Positions 34,501 to 47,125 are shown, counted from the stretch's first letter. The stretch: 64,000 nt of DNA from Acanthosoma haemorrhoidale (GCA_930367205.1 CAKNEZ010000002.1:716343-780342), one strand, 5' to 3'. Made by a program: numbers and translations. Notes: generated from the letters alone by a model not told the origin.

Positions 34501-35153
34501 CAATTTTCACGGATAGCCAGGCTGCAATTGGCGCCCTGAGAAGCTATACGACCAGATCTTATTTGGTTGAGGAGTGCAAAAACAACCTAAACACACTCTC
34601 GCTAGCCAATAAGGTTAGAATCGACTGGGTGCCAGGACACACAGGCATCACAGGCAATGAGAAGGCAGATGGCCTTGCAAGGGTGGGCTCAGAACAGACA
34701 CCTCTTGCACCTGAACCCATATGTGGTATCAGCCTCAGCTACGCTAAAAGGCGTATAAAATTAGCTTTAGAGGACAGGGCAAGACTCTCTTGGAGAGAAA
34801 CTAAGAAACAGGAACACTCGAAACTGTTTCTTGATGGACCCTGTAAGAGAAGAAGCTCAGCACTTCTATCAATGGACAGGTGGACACTCAAAAGTGTGAC
34901 AGGACTCTATACAGGTCACTGTCGGTTAAATAAACACCTCTTTAATTTGGGGATAGTTGGATCACCAATCTGCAGATTCTGCAAGAAAGAGGGAGAAACG
35001 GCACGTCATATAATATGTGACTGTGATAACCTAGCTAGAAGGCGATACCTTCACTTTGGCAGTGATCGCATTGTAGACCCCAAACTATGTGAACTGATCG
35101 ATCCATTCGGTATCCTCAGATTTGCAAGGGCCGTGGGCCTGTCACATATATAG
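31554..35153 (+). CDS. LINE copy 2 ORF2: endonuclease, reverse transcriptase, RNase H
   Basis: 1199 uninterrupted codons. The N-terminal AP-type endonuclease (residues about 1-230) shows QINLHH, QEPYLYKG, SLDANAHHQLWGS and SDHRYIRFDL. It would nick target DNA. The RT (about 440-760) has KSPGTDGIFPALLQKG, SYRPICLTSF, FVDIEGAFDRTPYN (catalytic D), GGCPQGGVLSPLLW and GYADDIAVL (YADD near residue 664). RNase H (about 920-1050) has D, E, D in CYTDGSLTENGSGAG, FQAEVMAINVC and IFTDSQAAIGAL, then DWVPGHTGITGNEKADGLAR. A CCHC cluster (CRFCKKEGETARHIICDC, near 1140) follows. All expected catalytic residues are present, so the protein could carry out target-primed reverse transcription. Translation probably depends on reinitiation after ORF1. 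Confidence 0.95.
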   Translation: MVVRLLQINLHHCIAACGVLQQYVRGKDIDIILIQEPYLYKGRMGGLAMRGYEIISVPTRARACILHKSSLKMLPLWQYCSRDLAAAQMALNEGNQGGRLTIASVYLPYEEEVPTEALSKLTEGTGLRGELIASLDANAHHQLWGSKNNNQRGECLVEYITSNDLDILNRGNIATFNNRIRSEVIDITLSTRTISLRVKSWHVSEEESCSDHRYIRFDLSGNITSEAVYRNPKLTNWETYYTQLEEEVKCCPRVVSSNWHLEHLNSTLTEAIIKSYTDNNTVCNVRSNRNCPWWNNKLGKLRALTRKLFNAAKRSGRWDTYKRALTDYNKEVRKAKRRAWKKFCSEINDTTSMFRVNRILSKQSDRGVLGSVRVGGGYTDSEEGTLGALARAHFPGCGLMDTINNDPTNCEHTGCKGNWAEANKIVNSARVEWAINSFAPFKSPGTDGIFPALLQKGLPVIRPLILTLLKGSLALSYIPVSWRMAKVCYIPKPGKESYDEPKSYRPICLTSFLMKTLEKVIDRHIRDGILVERPLHSAQFAYQAGKSCEIALHHLVSRIERSLVHKEIMVGIFVDIEGAFDRTPYNTMASALERKGISSLASSWINTMLENRILQSQLGQTKLWMKPVGGCPQGGVLSPLLWCLVVDSLLTNLNSAGFYAQGYADDIAVLIGGKFSETISELLSASMDLLRDWCEKNGLGINPQKINLCIFTNKRNAIVRPPYIGGTQVSICSEVKHLGVTLDSKLDWSKHIRNTTMKALRCLYACKRAVGRTWGLQPRMLFWLYTAAVRPMVLYASMVWWHRGSISKNKTLLGKLQRLSCLMITGAMSTTPTAAMEVLLNLNPLHIEVEAQALNVAYRLAKSGTRSKVMTHMGHGNLFRRIDEDEVLSMHSDLQVKKHTDVLYCAVNTKTKPHKLCNGINCYTDGSLTENGSGAGIWRKDKPESGISIPLGRHTSVFQAEVMAINVCTQTLIGEGVRNRLITIFTDSQAAIGALRSYTTRSYLVEECKNNLNTLSLANKVRIDWVPGHTGITGNEKADGLARVGSEQTPLAPEPICGISLSYAKRRIKLALEDRARLSWRETKKQEHSKLFLDGPCKRRSSALLSMDRWTLKSVTGLYTGHCRLNKHLFNLGIVGSPICRFCKKEGETARHIICDCDNLARRRYLHFGSDRIVDPKLCELIDPFGILRFARAVGLSHI

Positions 35154-35247
35154 GACAGGGACATGGACGGCGCACAATAGGTCTCACTGAGGCCGCGGTG
35201 CACAAATGCCGGTACAAAATAATAATAATAATAATACATACAAACAA

Positions 35248-36025
35248 TGTGATGAGCTCGAATGAAAAATATGGAGAGAATTCCGGGACTTAGGGAGCAA
35301 ATCTGAGTCTTCAAATGTTTGTGTCAACTTTTACCTTTTAGGCTTTAAATATTTTAAATAAAGATTTGAATTTTCGCTTAAATGTACGCCTCCCTAAGCT
35401 GGAGAGCCATGGACGCTCAGTAAATAAGTGGGGATAGTGGGCAGCGTCCATCTCATGGAATTGTGTGTAATCCATGCCACATTTATGTTACAATAGATCC
35501 AGGTAATCAGAAGTATTGTATGAATGATTGTTACTTGATAAGGAATTTACTAGAGTCTTCGGATCAAGATCAAGATCAAGTAAATTACTTTGTAAAAGTT
35601 TGTACACATACAAGGGAACATTGATTTTAGTTCTGAGGATTGGAATGATCTGATTTGTATAAAAAAGTAAATTGTCCAAACCGTTTTTTTCTTGGCTCTT
35701 ACGTCTTGTATGAGGGCAAAAGCTTTCAACACAACAGTCTACAATTCCAATAAATTTGTATGGCAATATTTGAAATGTTGATTACTTTACGTAATTTACT
35801 ACTCTATTATATATAATATTAGGATATATATATATATTTATTAATACATTTAAATAAACCATGACGACTTAAATACCTGATTCCTTTGTTTTTAGAAATG
35901 TCCTTGAAATTATTTTTCTACCGCCCTATTTAATGCCTTCTCAACCTCGAGGGAAAATAATAATACTCTGAATGTTTAAAGTTAACGTAACAGGGCTCAC
36001 TATGACCCCTAGTAACTGATATATA
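35248..36025. other. AT-rich stretch, nothing recognised
   Basis: A minus frame at 35766-35488 is basic and AT-driven, without homology. A gatcaagatcaagatcaag triplet of a short repeat lies near 35563-35580. Confidence 0.45.
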
Positions 36026-36806
36026 TTGGCTTGGCAAGAAAGTAATTTCGGTTTGCACCAGTAGATAGCGTTATGTTTGTTTCCTAATTCTTTTGTCGAT
36101 GTTAGAATTTTTATTTTCTTTTGAGATTTGGTAGTCGATACTTTTAGGTTGCTTTAGAAAGAAATTCAGTGTAATTTTGTTCACAGCTGTCAGTTTTAAC
36201 ATGGAGTGCAAAAATAATCATTTCCGACACATTTCACCTTTTTATTTTCATAAAGGCAAGAAAGCGGCTGAGGATCAAAAAGAGATATGTAAAATTTATG
36301 GCGTTGATTGTTGGAACAGAACGCACATGTCAGAATTGAATTAAAAAAATTCGTTCTGGAGATTTTTCACTGAAAGATGACCAACGTTCTATTCTACCTT
36401 CTGAAGTTGATGATGACAAAATGAAAGCCATAATTGAATCGAATCGTCACATAACTGTGCAGGAGATTGAAAAACAGTTAAATGTATCACACACAACAAT
36501 TGAAAATCATATAAGACGTCTTGGACTTGTTAAGAAGCTCGATATTTGGGTTTCGCCACGACAATGCGAGGTTTACATAACTTCTTAAATGGTAAAAAAA
36601 TCAGTAATAACGATGACCTCAAACCGCACTTGGTTGAGTTTTTTTTGCTGATAAGGACCAGAAGTTCTATGAGAACGGGATCATGAAGTTACCAGAATGA
36701 TGGCAAAAGGTCAACCGAACTGATTGGAAGATATTTGACTTTGTGTAGAAATAATTAAGTTTTTTTTCACACTAAAAAAGCGAAATTACTTTCTTGCCAA
36801 CCTCAG
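36026..36806 (+). mobile_element. mellifera-type mariner, internally deleted
   Basis: Terminal repeats share 20 identical bases: TTGGCAAGAAAGTAATTTCG at 36031-36050 and its reverse complement at 36781-36800. TA lies outside each end (36024-36025, 36807-36808). Inside, the plus strand from the ATG near 36201 encodes the start of a mariner transposase (HFRHISPFYFHKGKKAAEDQ) with an early frame change, then SLKDDQRSILPSEVDDDKMK and VSHTTIENHIRRLGL. It jumps to C-terminal remnants (DLKPHLVEFF; DWKIFDFV). The catalytic middle, with all three aspartates, is deleted, so this is a dead, MITE-like derivative of about 780 bp. Confidence 0.88.
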
Positions 36807-37734
36807 TAGTTAATAGAGATGGCACTCTCAGAAGCAGTGGCGTCTTCTGAAGGTAACTATGCGATCTAACAAGCGAACGGAGGGTGTAGTCCATTACCTG
36901 TTACGTGTTGGTTAGAAAGGCGGACTCTCTTGCAGTCTTATTAACAGCCAGTAATGTCGGCTGATGTAATCTTAGACTTTTCATTTTTTTTCTTCTGAAA
37001 TAAACATGTAATAAAATATAACTTTCCCTATCCTCTTCCCTGCATCAATAGAAATTCTATACTTAATGCCCAGACTAAACTATTCATTTTCAATTTGTTG
37101 GTAAAAGCCCGTAATAATTTACGCAGGACCTAGTAACAGCTTAGTTATACTTGCAAATATCTGCTAACTTCAAATAATCCGAAATAAACTTCTGAGAATA
37201 ATACCGAACAAATTAAGGTCCTGTACAATATTTAACATGCACTAAGCATCTAAAGACAACATCATTTATGGATGAATGTAAACATAGGGAGGGTACATTA
37301 ATTCAAAACATTTCTAACATAGTTACATTACCCAATTTTGAGACCTTAGGGCCTATTTTTTTTGTATTATGAAGAAATATTCTTTATATTAGCATCTACT
37401 GTTTTTGGCTAGGTCTTTTTATTTATATTGTTTCCTAAATTAAAATGTCTAATTCAATGTAGATTTTATTCAGGACTTAGACTAGATGCATTGGAAATGA
37501 GCACATGATTACTTATATTATGTAAATGTTGGTTTTGAATTTTTCCTTTAAACATTTTTCAGGTCAGAGCTAAAACATTGACTAGGTGATGACGGCTCGA
37601 CGATTTCCGAGCCTGTCAATAAAATTTGTCTACTGCTGATAATTACAAAACCATTGCAAACAGTAATAATTAACAAATTGTACACTGCGTTGTGGTCTCC
37701 ATTTGCGGGCCAGTTAGTAAAACAATAAATTTAC
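36807..37734. other. AT-rich stretch, nothing recognised
   Basis: No open frame or repeat boundary recognised. If 37735-37913 is an exon, part of this would be its downstream intron or 3' UTR. Confidence 0.4.
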
Positions 37735-37913
37735 TATGCCAATGGTTCGCAGGTGATGTGTTGGGGATGTCAAGGCTGCCTGGGTAAGGAATAAGTTGTT
37801 GTTGCTGTTGTTGTTGTTGCATGGTCGGGTACATCACAGGGTAGGTGCCGTAGGCCTGTTGTTGGGGCATCAGCGCTTGCTCCTGCGGCATCATAGCTTG
37901 CTCCTCCATCCTT
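37735..37913 (-). CDS. Candidate host exon with polyglutamine tract
   Basis: On the minus strand a possible splice acceptor (tgtatatccgcag) precedes 37913. The frame then reads RMEEQAMMPQEQALMPQQQA, a Tyr/Pro-rich stretch (YGTYPVMYPTM), eight glutamines, and LIPYPGSLDIPNTSPANHWH. A possible donor (GTAAAT) follows at 37734-37729; if unused, the frame runs to a stop near 37670. Composition is unlike the surrounding AT-rich DNA and unlike the transposons. Met/Pro/Gln-rich tails of this kind occur in many animal regulatory or cytoplasmic-tail regions; I cannot name the gene. A transposon (37941-38790) ends about 27 bases upstream of the acceptor. Confidence 0.4.
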
Positions 37914-37940
37914 CTGCGGATATACATAAATATATATATA

Positions 37941-38790
37941 AGGTGACCCCAGAATTAACGCGAGATTTGAATTTGGCACCATTTGTGCAGTAAACTGCTG
38001 GCAACCCTAAAAAGAAACAATTTGACAGCTGACAGTTCAGAGTTAGTAAAAATGGAGCGTTACACGATAGAACAACGTGTCTTCATTGTTAAACATTATC
38101 CCAAAAAAAATGAATGTTTGGCTGCCGCAGTTCGAAAATGTCATACAAAATATGGTCGGAATAGTGTTTTAACTTCATCAACTGTGAAGAGATTAATTGA
38201 AAAATTTAGGGAGACTGGATCAGTTGGAGACACTAAACACACTGGTCGTCTAAAAACAAGCCGTTCAAATGTCAATATCGAAGCAGTACGTGAGAGTGTT
38301 GTTGAAAATCCAGGAACATCAATTCGGCGTCGTAGACAAGATGATATTGATGTGGCCAATATGTGGTTTCAACAAGATGGTGCCACATGCCATACAGCCC
38401 ATGAAACAATTCAAATACTGCATGAGACATTCCCAGGTCGTGTACTCTCTCGTTTCGGTGATCAGAATTGGCCCCCCATATCGTGTGATTTAACACCTTT
38501 GGATTTCTTTATATGGGGTTATTTGAAGTCAAAGGTGTATGTCAACAAGCCCACGTCCACCCGTTATTACAAGAGGAAATTCAACGCTGGATCAACGAAA
38601 TTCAACCACATTTATGCCAAATGGTCATGGAAAATTTCGACAAAAGAGTGCGTATGAGCCAGCAAAGTCGTGGAGGCCATTTGCCCGATGTGTTATTCCA
38701 CAAATAGCCCTGTCCTATTTACTTTATAATTCAATAAAAAAATAACAACAATACTAAAAACTGTGTTTTCTGTTAATTCTAGGACACCCT
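37941..38790 (+). mobile_element. DD41D-type Tc1/mariner element, internally deleted
   Basis: Left end AGGTGACCCCAGAATTAAC (37941) and right end, reverse complement AGGGTGTCCTAGAATTAAC (to 38790), are diverged terminal repeats sharing AGAATTAAC. TA follows the right end and precedes the left. The element is about 850 bp, too short for a full transposase, and contains one fused reading frame. Confidence 0.85.
38052..38657 (+). pseudogene. Transposase remnant: N-terminal HTH fused to C-terminal catalytic part
   Basis: From the ATG at 38052 (MERYTIEQRVFIVKHYPKKN) the frame encodes the N-terminal helix-turn-helix (VLTSSTVKRLIEKFRETGSV). After NPGTSIRRR it jumps to WFQQDGATCHTAHETIQILH, omitting the second DNA-binding half and the first catalytic aspartate. 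The second and third acidic residues survive in QQDGA and LTPLDFFIWGYLKSKVY; I count 41 residues between them, which suggests the DD41D (rosa-like) group. Near 38555 the frame shifts: the true C-terminus (LQEEIQRWINEIQPHLC, QQSRGGHLPDVLFHK) continues in another frame to about 38705. It cannot be active, but its ends may have been mobilised in trans. Confidence 0.85.
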
Positions 38791-40850
38791 TAATACAAAA
38801 TAACATATCACCCGTAATAAGGCTTAAAGATCCAAGCTTTGCGGTGAAAATACAGTTTTGAAATAAAAAGTAAATAATAATAAATAGTAAATATATATGC
38901 TTTACAAAATCCACTGAAACTAAATATATTCATGCGAAAATAATTTTTGACCAGAGAACGTCGTAGAGATCTGTGTAGAGATCTTCAAACAAATTCCACC
39001 CCACACCATTACTGAACCCCACCTCTAAATTGAACTCTTCCAGTGACATTACACTCGTGTGATGTCTGACTCACTAGGCCTTAGGTTAAGAGAGAAGCTT
39101 GGCTCATCTGAAAACAGCACGACCTTTTTTCACTAAAGCAACAACAAGTCCATCAAATATAATAAATAAATCAAAATAAAAACAAATAACCTACTACTAA
39201 ATATTTTGAGATCAGTCACACAAAAACTCAAAGTCGAAATTTCTGTATAAATATTTTAAAATAATTTGTATGAATATGAATATTTATCGGGGGTTTCCTT
39301 GATATTTATAGCATCTTATCACTGAAAACGTTTAATATTAATTAAAAAACAATTGAAAGCCGGAATAATTTAACTATGAAGCAAATATAATTATTCTCTA
39401 CCAATAAGTAAACATCACATGGTTGATTGTTGATTGATAAGTGAACTCGTTGATACCATATATAGATAATATTATCGATAATAATGAAATGATTAAAATA
39501 TCTATTTGATTGCAAAAACTCATCATGTAACAATCTCTAAGCCTGAAAAAGCATAGGCTTGAAGAATGAGCCCATTCGTCACCACTAGATAGCTACAAAC
39601 TGATAACGGCACTAGAAAAACATATACGATAAATAAGTAAAATAACATGAAAAATAGTGTATTGAATACATTATGGAATCTATATTGTGAATGGAACTGT
39701 CTGTTGACTAAGATATCGTTATTAGCTCAATACATGGTGATTTTCAGGGAAGAACACTGTAGTAATGTCAAAAATAGTTCATTAGTAATTATAAGTTGGT
39801 ACGTAAGCTCATGGGTGTGAGTTTTTTTTTCTGTTTAAGCAAAACAAAAAAGGTAAAAATCATATGGATATGGTCACCTAGAGTTGATAGACAACTACTC
39901 CAGAGAAAGCTCCAGATGATCGTTCCATCTTTTCGTAATCTGAATGGAAGTAAAAGGGATTTTCAACCCTCAGGAGTTAGGTCTCTGTTGTTCTCAGGAA
40001 GCGATGTTATAATTGTTTATTCCAGGTTTAAATTTCCAGATATGAATTATAATAGTGGCTGTATACATACAATATACATCAGTGTATATGATCAATAATA
40101 TTATCTTGGCAATATGATCAATAAAGAGATCAATCTACTCAGCGAAAGTGAGTTGAAATCATATGAAAGGCCCTAAGCTAAAACAGTACTCCTTAATTTC
40201 AAATATCTTTTTGTAGAACGAAAAATATATTCGCCTATATTGAATAAAATAAATTTGTAAATAATATATAAAATAAATGAGAGGGGTGTGTTTACTTACA
40301 CAGCATAAGGAGTTAGGTAATTATTCCCTAAACTCCCGGAATCATATTGTTTTTCCCCAGACTGCCAATACATTTCCGTTTAAAAACTAGGGGCTTAATC
40401 TATTTTTATGCTGAAAAGTACACACTATTAGATTCGTCTATCTTACAAGTACAAGATAGTGCCAAAATTATAAAATCGAAAAAATGGAAAGAAAAAACTC
40501 TTTTTTCCATCGCCCCTTTAAATAAAGGCAAGGAAGCCATAATACTCCTAAGTAGGCCATTTGCCATTGCCTGTTTGCTGGCCCCCCTAGGTCACAATAT
40601 TGGCGAGGAAGGATCGGCCAGGTCACAAATACTCAACCGAACTCAGGTCAGGACAAATTGTTTTCAGCTACTGCCTTGTTCAGGTAGTCGGATGAGGGTA
40701 CCTATTCAGCGCTTGAAGAGTGCCTTCAGTCAGAGAAGGGTCTTCAAGACTATTGAAAACAAATTCAGGTGTTTCGTTCTGGTTTAAGACATCTTACAAC
40801 TCGCTTAAAGGAATCGATTAGTAGAGAGAAAATTTCGATTGAGAGTTCAT
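38791..40850. other. About 2 kb without recognised genes
   Basis: The longest open frame (40347-40787, 146 codons) begins at TTG, has no methionine until late, and matches nothing I recognise. Sequence is otherwise AT-rich and unstructured. Confidence 0.45.
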
Positions 40851-41485
40851 TTGATATAAGTCTTTATTGTGCTAAAATTACAATCCGCCTCATTAGATAA
40901 TAAGTAATTGAGATAAATGTTCTCATTCATAACATATTTACAATTCATCATTCACTCGCTCATTCATACATATTTACAATCAGCATTCACTCGCTCATTC
41001 ATACAGTATTTACAAACAGCGCAGAGGCCTCCCAAATCCACATGGTTGTCACCTCTCTCCCATGCGAAACAGGAAGCTGTGTCTTGGGAAGTCCCCCACG
41101 CTCCTCCGTCATCCGTGTCACTGAATAAGAGCCAGCGGAGGCTCACAGACGCTCAGGACATGATTGGAGAAACTCACCATTGCCAGGACGCCCACTGTAA
41201 CGCATTTATAGCAGGTCACGAGGCCACTGTCGTTTCAGTCTCCGAGGAGGGTTATAGGGATGAGTGGTGCTATGCTACGGGATTAGGGTGGTCGGATAGG
41301 CTACTATGGAATTTCATAAACTTGGAAGGGATGAGTTCAAGAATGTAGGGTATATTGAGATCGTTATGAAGGATTGTATTGCTGTCATAATAAGGGGCAT
41401 TTACTATTGTTCTCAGGACTTTTTTGCAGTCCCCCATAGCTCTATTCCGTATGTCCAGATTGTCTTAAGTATAACTTTGCAATTA
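40851..41485 (-). mobile_element. Family A LINE 3' fragment, A4
   Basis: Minus-strand copy. It carries the tail at the left (ctttattgtgctaaaattacaat), a short duplicated block with ttcactcgctcattcatac in the UTR near 40950-41005, and the ORF2 end remnant extending right to about 41485. Confidence 0.8.
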
Positions 41486-43965
<2,480 letters not shown>

Positions 43966-44017
43966 GCTTTGGCGTTTGTTGCTCTACTCAAATCGTGGTT
44001 TTCTTATTTAATTACTT

Positions 44018-44310
44018 CTACACTTCTATATCTTTAACCTTACTATGTTTTAGTCTAGCGTTGTCAGACCCCCACACTTTCCTAGTGGGATTCTCTGGCC
44101 GCGTCTCGCTAAAACTAGCACATACATACCTAGAAGTGTCTCCCCCAGCGATCCTGTCTGCCTCTTTCCGGTCAGACTCGCCTTTGGGATCCGGAAGGTT
44201 AGCGCCTACCCTCAGATACCGAGTTTGAACTCGTGGTTTGAACTGTACCTCTTTTCCTGAACATAGTCGGGGCACACCTTCCGAAATCTTATGGAGTCAG
44301 ATAAACAAAA
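44018..44310 (-). repeat. Dispersed fragment sharing blocks with 11990-12090
   Basis: The minus strand carries atctgactccat, tgtgccccgac and actatgttcagg in the same order as the fragment near 12000-12090. A minus frame of 85 codons (44275-44018) is basic and polar (GESDRKEADRIAGGDTSR) without a recognised domain. Probably part of a retroelement. Confidence 0.35.
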
Positions 44311-45189
44311 TCAGAATCAAGCTGCCTGTTGACTAGGCCGCTTGCATAGCTCAAAGACCACAGGTTTGTATTTTTCTTACGCCCACCGGGCAGTGGCTAG
44401 ATTGACGGGACGTCCCCTTTGGCTTGCTGTTATTAAATCTTGCACAGAGTAAATCCCTCACTGATGTAGAACGTCCAGAAAGAAATTACATTTCAGTTTC
44501 GATCAATGCATACAGGGTTTGCCAGTGACGGCAGATAAAGCGGGTCACATTGCATGGGATTCAACAACAAGACCACAGATTACATATCACAATTTTTTTT
44601 TAAGTACTGATATGTCAAATCATTAATAAAAAAATGACTTAAAATAATTTTTTTTCCTTTAAAATTCAATTATTTTCTAACCTCGAACCCAGACTCTAAA
44701 AACCACAACTTTATTCACTCATCCACGTCATTAATAAACTAGAGGGAATTTTTTATGACTCTTCGCTGATACAAATATAATAAAGTTATAGTTTGTTTTA
44801 TTCAGCGGTATCGAATCATACTAGAAAATATATAATTTAATTTGATTAATAACATTATTCAGTACTTGTATCGGACCTTCATCCCTTACAATATGAACAT
44901 CAACGAAGATCATCAGTCAGTACCATAAATAAGTTTTTCTAATTACATAAAATATTTTCTGAATAACATTAGAATACGATCAGTTACTGAATAAATGGTG
45001 CACCTCAAGCGTTCAAAGAGGAAACAGAACACTCCCCCTTGAGAATTGGCAATTATAACCAAGCCTCAGGAATATGAGTTCATCTGATACATTTTAATTT
45101 ACAAGTTTGTTAACTGCTAACATTTCTTTACCACAATGATTTGTTCAAGGGGCTAAAAACTTTTTTAATTTCTTCAGAAGAATAATTCA
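44311..45189. other. AT-rich stretch, nothing recognised
   Basis: No gene, RNA or repeat boundary recognised. Confidence 0.45.
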
Positions 45190-45740
45190 AAAGTTGAAAG
45201 ATATCCTAGAGGACTTTTTTAAACTAACTTTTCGAAATTTAATTCAGATTAGGTGGTCCTGTCACACTTTCCCTGATAACTTACATCTCAGACCTCACTG
45301 GAATACGTTTGAACTCCTTCTGGTACCATGTTCTTTTTTGTCTTTGCTTGTACCTATTTGTATGTCTACCTGTGGATGGACTATCTACGAAATTTTGTGA
45401 ATAATTCACAGTACAATGCTGGTAATTCATTCCTGGTATGTTAATAATGCGGGTGTAGGATGCCCACATGTCAGATATAATGGTTGTACCGGGGTGAATA
45501 CATTCTGATATTGTTTTCAGTAGTGTTTCCGATGTACGGCCTGGCACGCATTGAAGCATTGCTTATCTTCCCGACAAACACTTCCGAAGACCCATTGATA
45601 AGGATAAATTCTACCAACGTGATTTTTGCGCCGAGAAAATCTCGATTCGTCTATCACAACTGTTTTCCCTGGCCCCCCGATCTTTCTGCGCAATCTTCTC
45701 GAAACAGAGGCTCCATTTCATTACTCATTAGACATTAAAC
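45190..45740 (-). pseudogene. Merlin / ISXO2-like DDE transposase fragment, frameshifted
   Basis: On the minus strand a first frame (about 45700-45550) reads GGPGKTVVIDESRFSRRKNH then YPYQWVFGSVCRED, the first catalytic aspartate block of ISXO2-like (IS1595) transposases. The next frame (45559-45281) reads CVPGRTSETLLKTISECIHP, GTTIISDMWASYTRI with the second aspartate, and HCTVNYSQNFVDSPSTGRHT, the typical segment before the third acidic residue. After that the reading degrades (KRTWYQKEFKRIPVRSEM). The frame shift lies near 45555. The N-terminus and terminal repeats were not found. In arthropods this domain marks Merlin DNA transposons and their multicopy relatives. Confidence 0.78.
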
Positions 45741-46452
45741 ATTTTTTCAACTACATAAAATATAATTAAGGTTTATTAATTAATAACTTGTAATAATAAG
45801 AAACTTCCTATCACGTTCAGTTTGGTATAACTTATACTAGGTACATTAAAACGGTGATTGGTAGGTTAGCAACTAACACCGAGGTAGATTAAAACGTATC
45901 ATAATTTAATTATTAATAGGCAAAAATAGTTTCGTTTCATATTGAGAAGGAATTAAGAATTAAAGATCTTGTCAGCTTGAACAATAATGTGTATTATGTG
46001 ACGTGGTTCTAAAGGAGGATAATCAAACAAACCTTTAAAATTGTCTTGAATGTCCTGGGAGTTCATCGGAAGATATTTTTGGTTTTGTACTCATGAAAAA
46101 GAGAGAATTTTCATCAAATTCATTAATGGACAACGTAGTCAACAATTATAGTCTACAGTTAAAGTAAATCATGTGAGGATCTTTAAGTACCCTACTCAAT
46201 AAAATCTTTTACCAAGTTCTGTTATAATTTATTTGTAGTGCCTTGGATTGTTGTGTTCTAGGCGGGAACTTTTAATATGTTGTACAGAACACTCCAAATA
46301 AAAACTGTACCAAAATCCAGACTATACGATTTTTTTTTTATTACCTTTGCTCATTAGGTAATATTAAAGGTATTTAAGGATAGTGACATATGTTATTTTG
46401 GTTAAGTATTATTTATAATTTTCTTTTTTTCTGAGTCAAGATTCATTTTTAG
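45741..46452. other. AT-rich stretch, nothing firm
   Basis: A short minus frame near 46115-46035 (MSTKPKISSDELPGHSRQF) is followed by a stop; too short to call. Confidence 0.35.
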
Positions 46453-46622
46453 TTACAACAGCACTGTTCGCTACTAAGGGTGAACCATCTTTGCCTGAAG
46501 AATATGTCAAGAAGCAGATGCATATGGTTATGGCTGGACAAATGGTAGCATATTTCCGACATATATCACAGTTTTACTCCCAATCTATTGCAAAAGTGTA
46601 TTTGATACTTCAAGATAAATAA
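46453..46622 (+). CDS. Candidate terminal host exon
   Basis: A pyrimidine-rich tract (ttttctttttttctgag) leads into two possible acceptors, AG at 46434-46435 and at 46451-46452. One frame is then open to the TAA at 46620-46622: TTALFATKGEPSLPEEYVKK, QMHMVMAGQMVAYFRHISQF, ending VYLILQDK. The composition is protein-like, unlike the neighbouring DNA. I do not recognise the gene. There is no ATG in a start context, so it would be a downstream exon. A polyadenylation signal was not found close by. A decayed transposon exon is the main alternative. Confidence 0.3.
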
Positions 46623-46759
46623 TTTTCTGCGAAACATACCAATTTTTTCTATTTACTTGGCATAAACTTGTTGTATATTATGTTTATTTTGTCAATTCAT
46701 CTCTGTTATATTAGCTACCACTTGTGGAATAGATTATATTATTTAGGATAGTAAAATTC

Positions 46760-47125
46760 CCCTCGTGACCTGCTATAAATGCGTGACAGTGAGTCCTGGC
46801 AATGGCCAGTTTCTGTAATTATGTCCTGAGCGTATGTGGCTCTCGCGCTCTTCCTCAGCCTCCACTGGCTCGTATCTGGTGACGCGGCTGACGGAAGAGC
46901 GTGTGGACTTCCCAAGACTCCGCTTCCTCTTTCTCATGCAAGGGAGGTGACAACATGTGGATTTGGGAGGCCTCTGGGCTGTTTGTAAATACTGTATAAA
47001 TGAGCGATTGAATGAAAATTGTAAAAAATGGTATGATTGAGAACATTAATCTCAATAATAGGCTAATAGTAATTGAGTACTATTAGGCCTAATAAAGCAG
47101 ATTGTAATCTTAGCACAATAAAGAA
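46760..47125 (+). mobile_element. Family A LINE 3' fragment, A5
   Basis: Plus-strand copy from the cctcgtgacctgctataaat block to the AATAAAG tail near 47105. A 20-odd-base stretch just before the tail (taatagtaattgagtactat) is rearranged compared with the other copies. Confidence 0.8.

Larger units (their letters stand above)
29858..35236 (+). mobile_element. LINE copy 2, full length and apparently intact
   Basis: Runs from a G6 start (29858) to an (AAT)n tail at about 35236. A 14-bp target duplication, ATACATACAAACAA, lies at 29844-29857 and 35234-35247; its first three bases overlap the tail repeat. It contains a 5' UTR of about 420 bases, ORF1, ORF2 and a 60-base 3' UTR. Endonuclease, RT and RNase H in one ORF2 place it among LOA/I/R1-related LINE groups; the exact clade is undetermined. 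Compared with copy 1 it lacks the frameshift and the 9-bp deletion. Confidence 0.95.

Noticed and set aside
40347..40787. 146-codon open frame
   Set aside because: It starts at TTG, has no in-frame ATG until about residue 115 and no recognisable homology.
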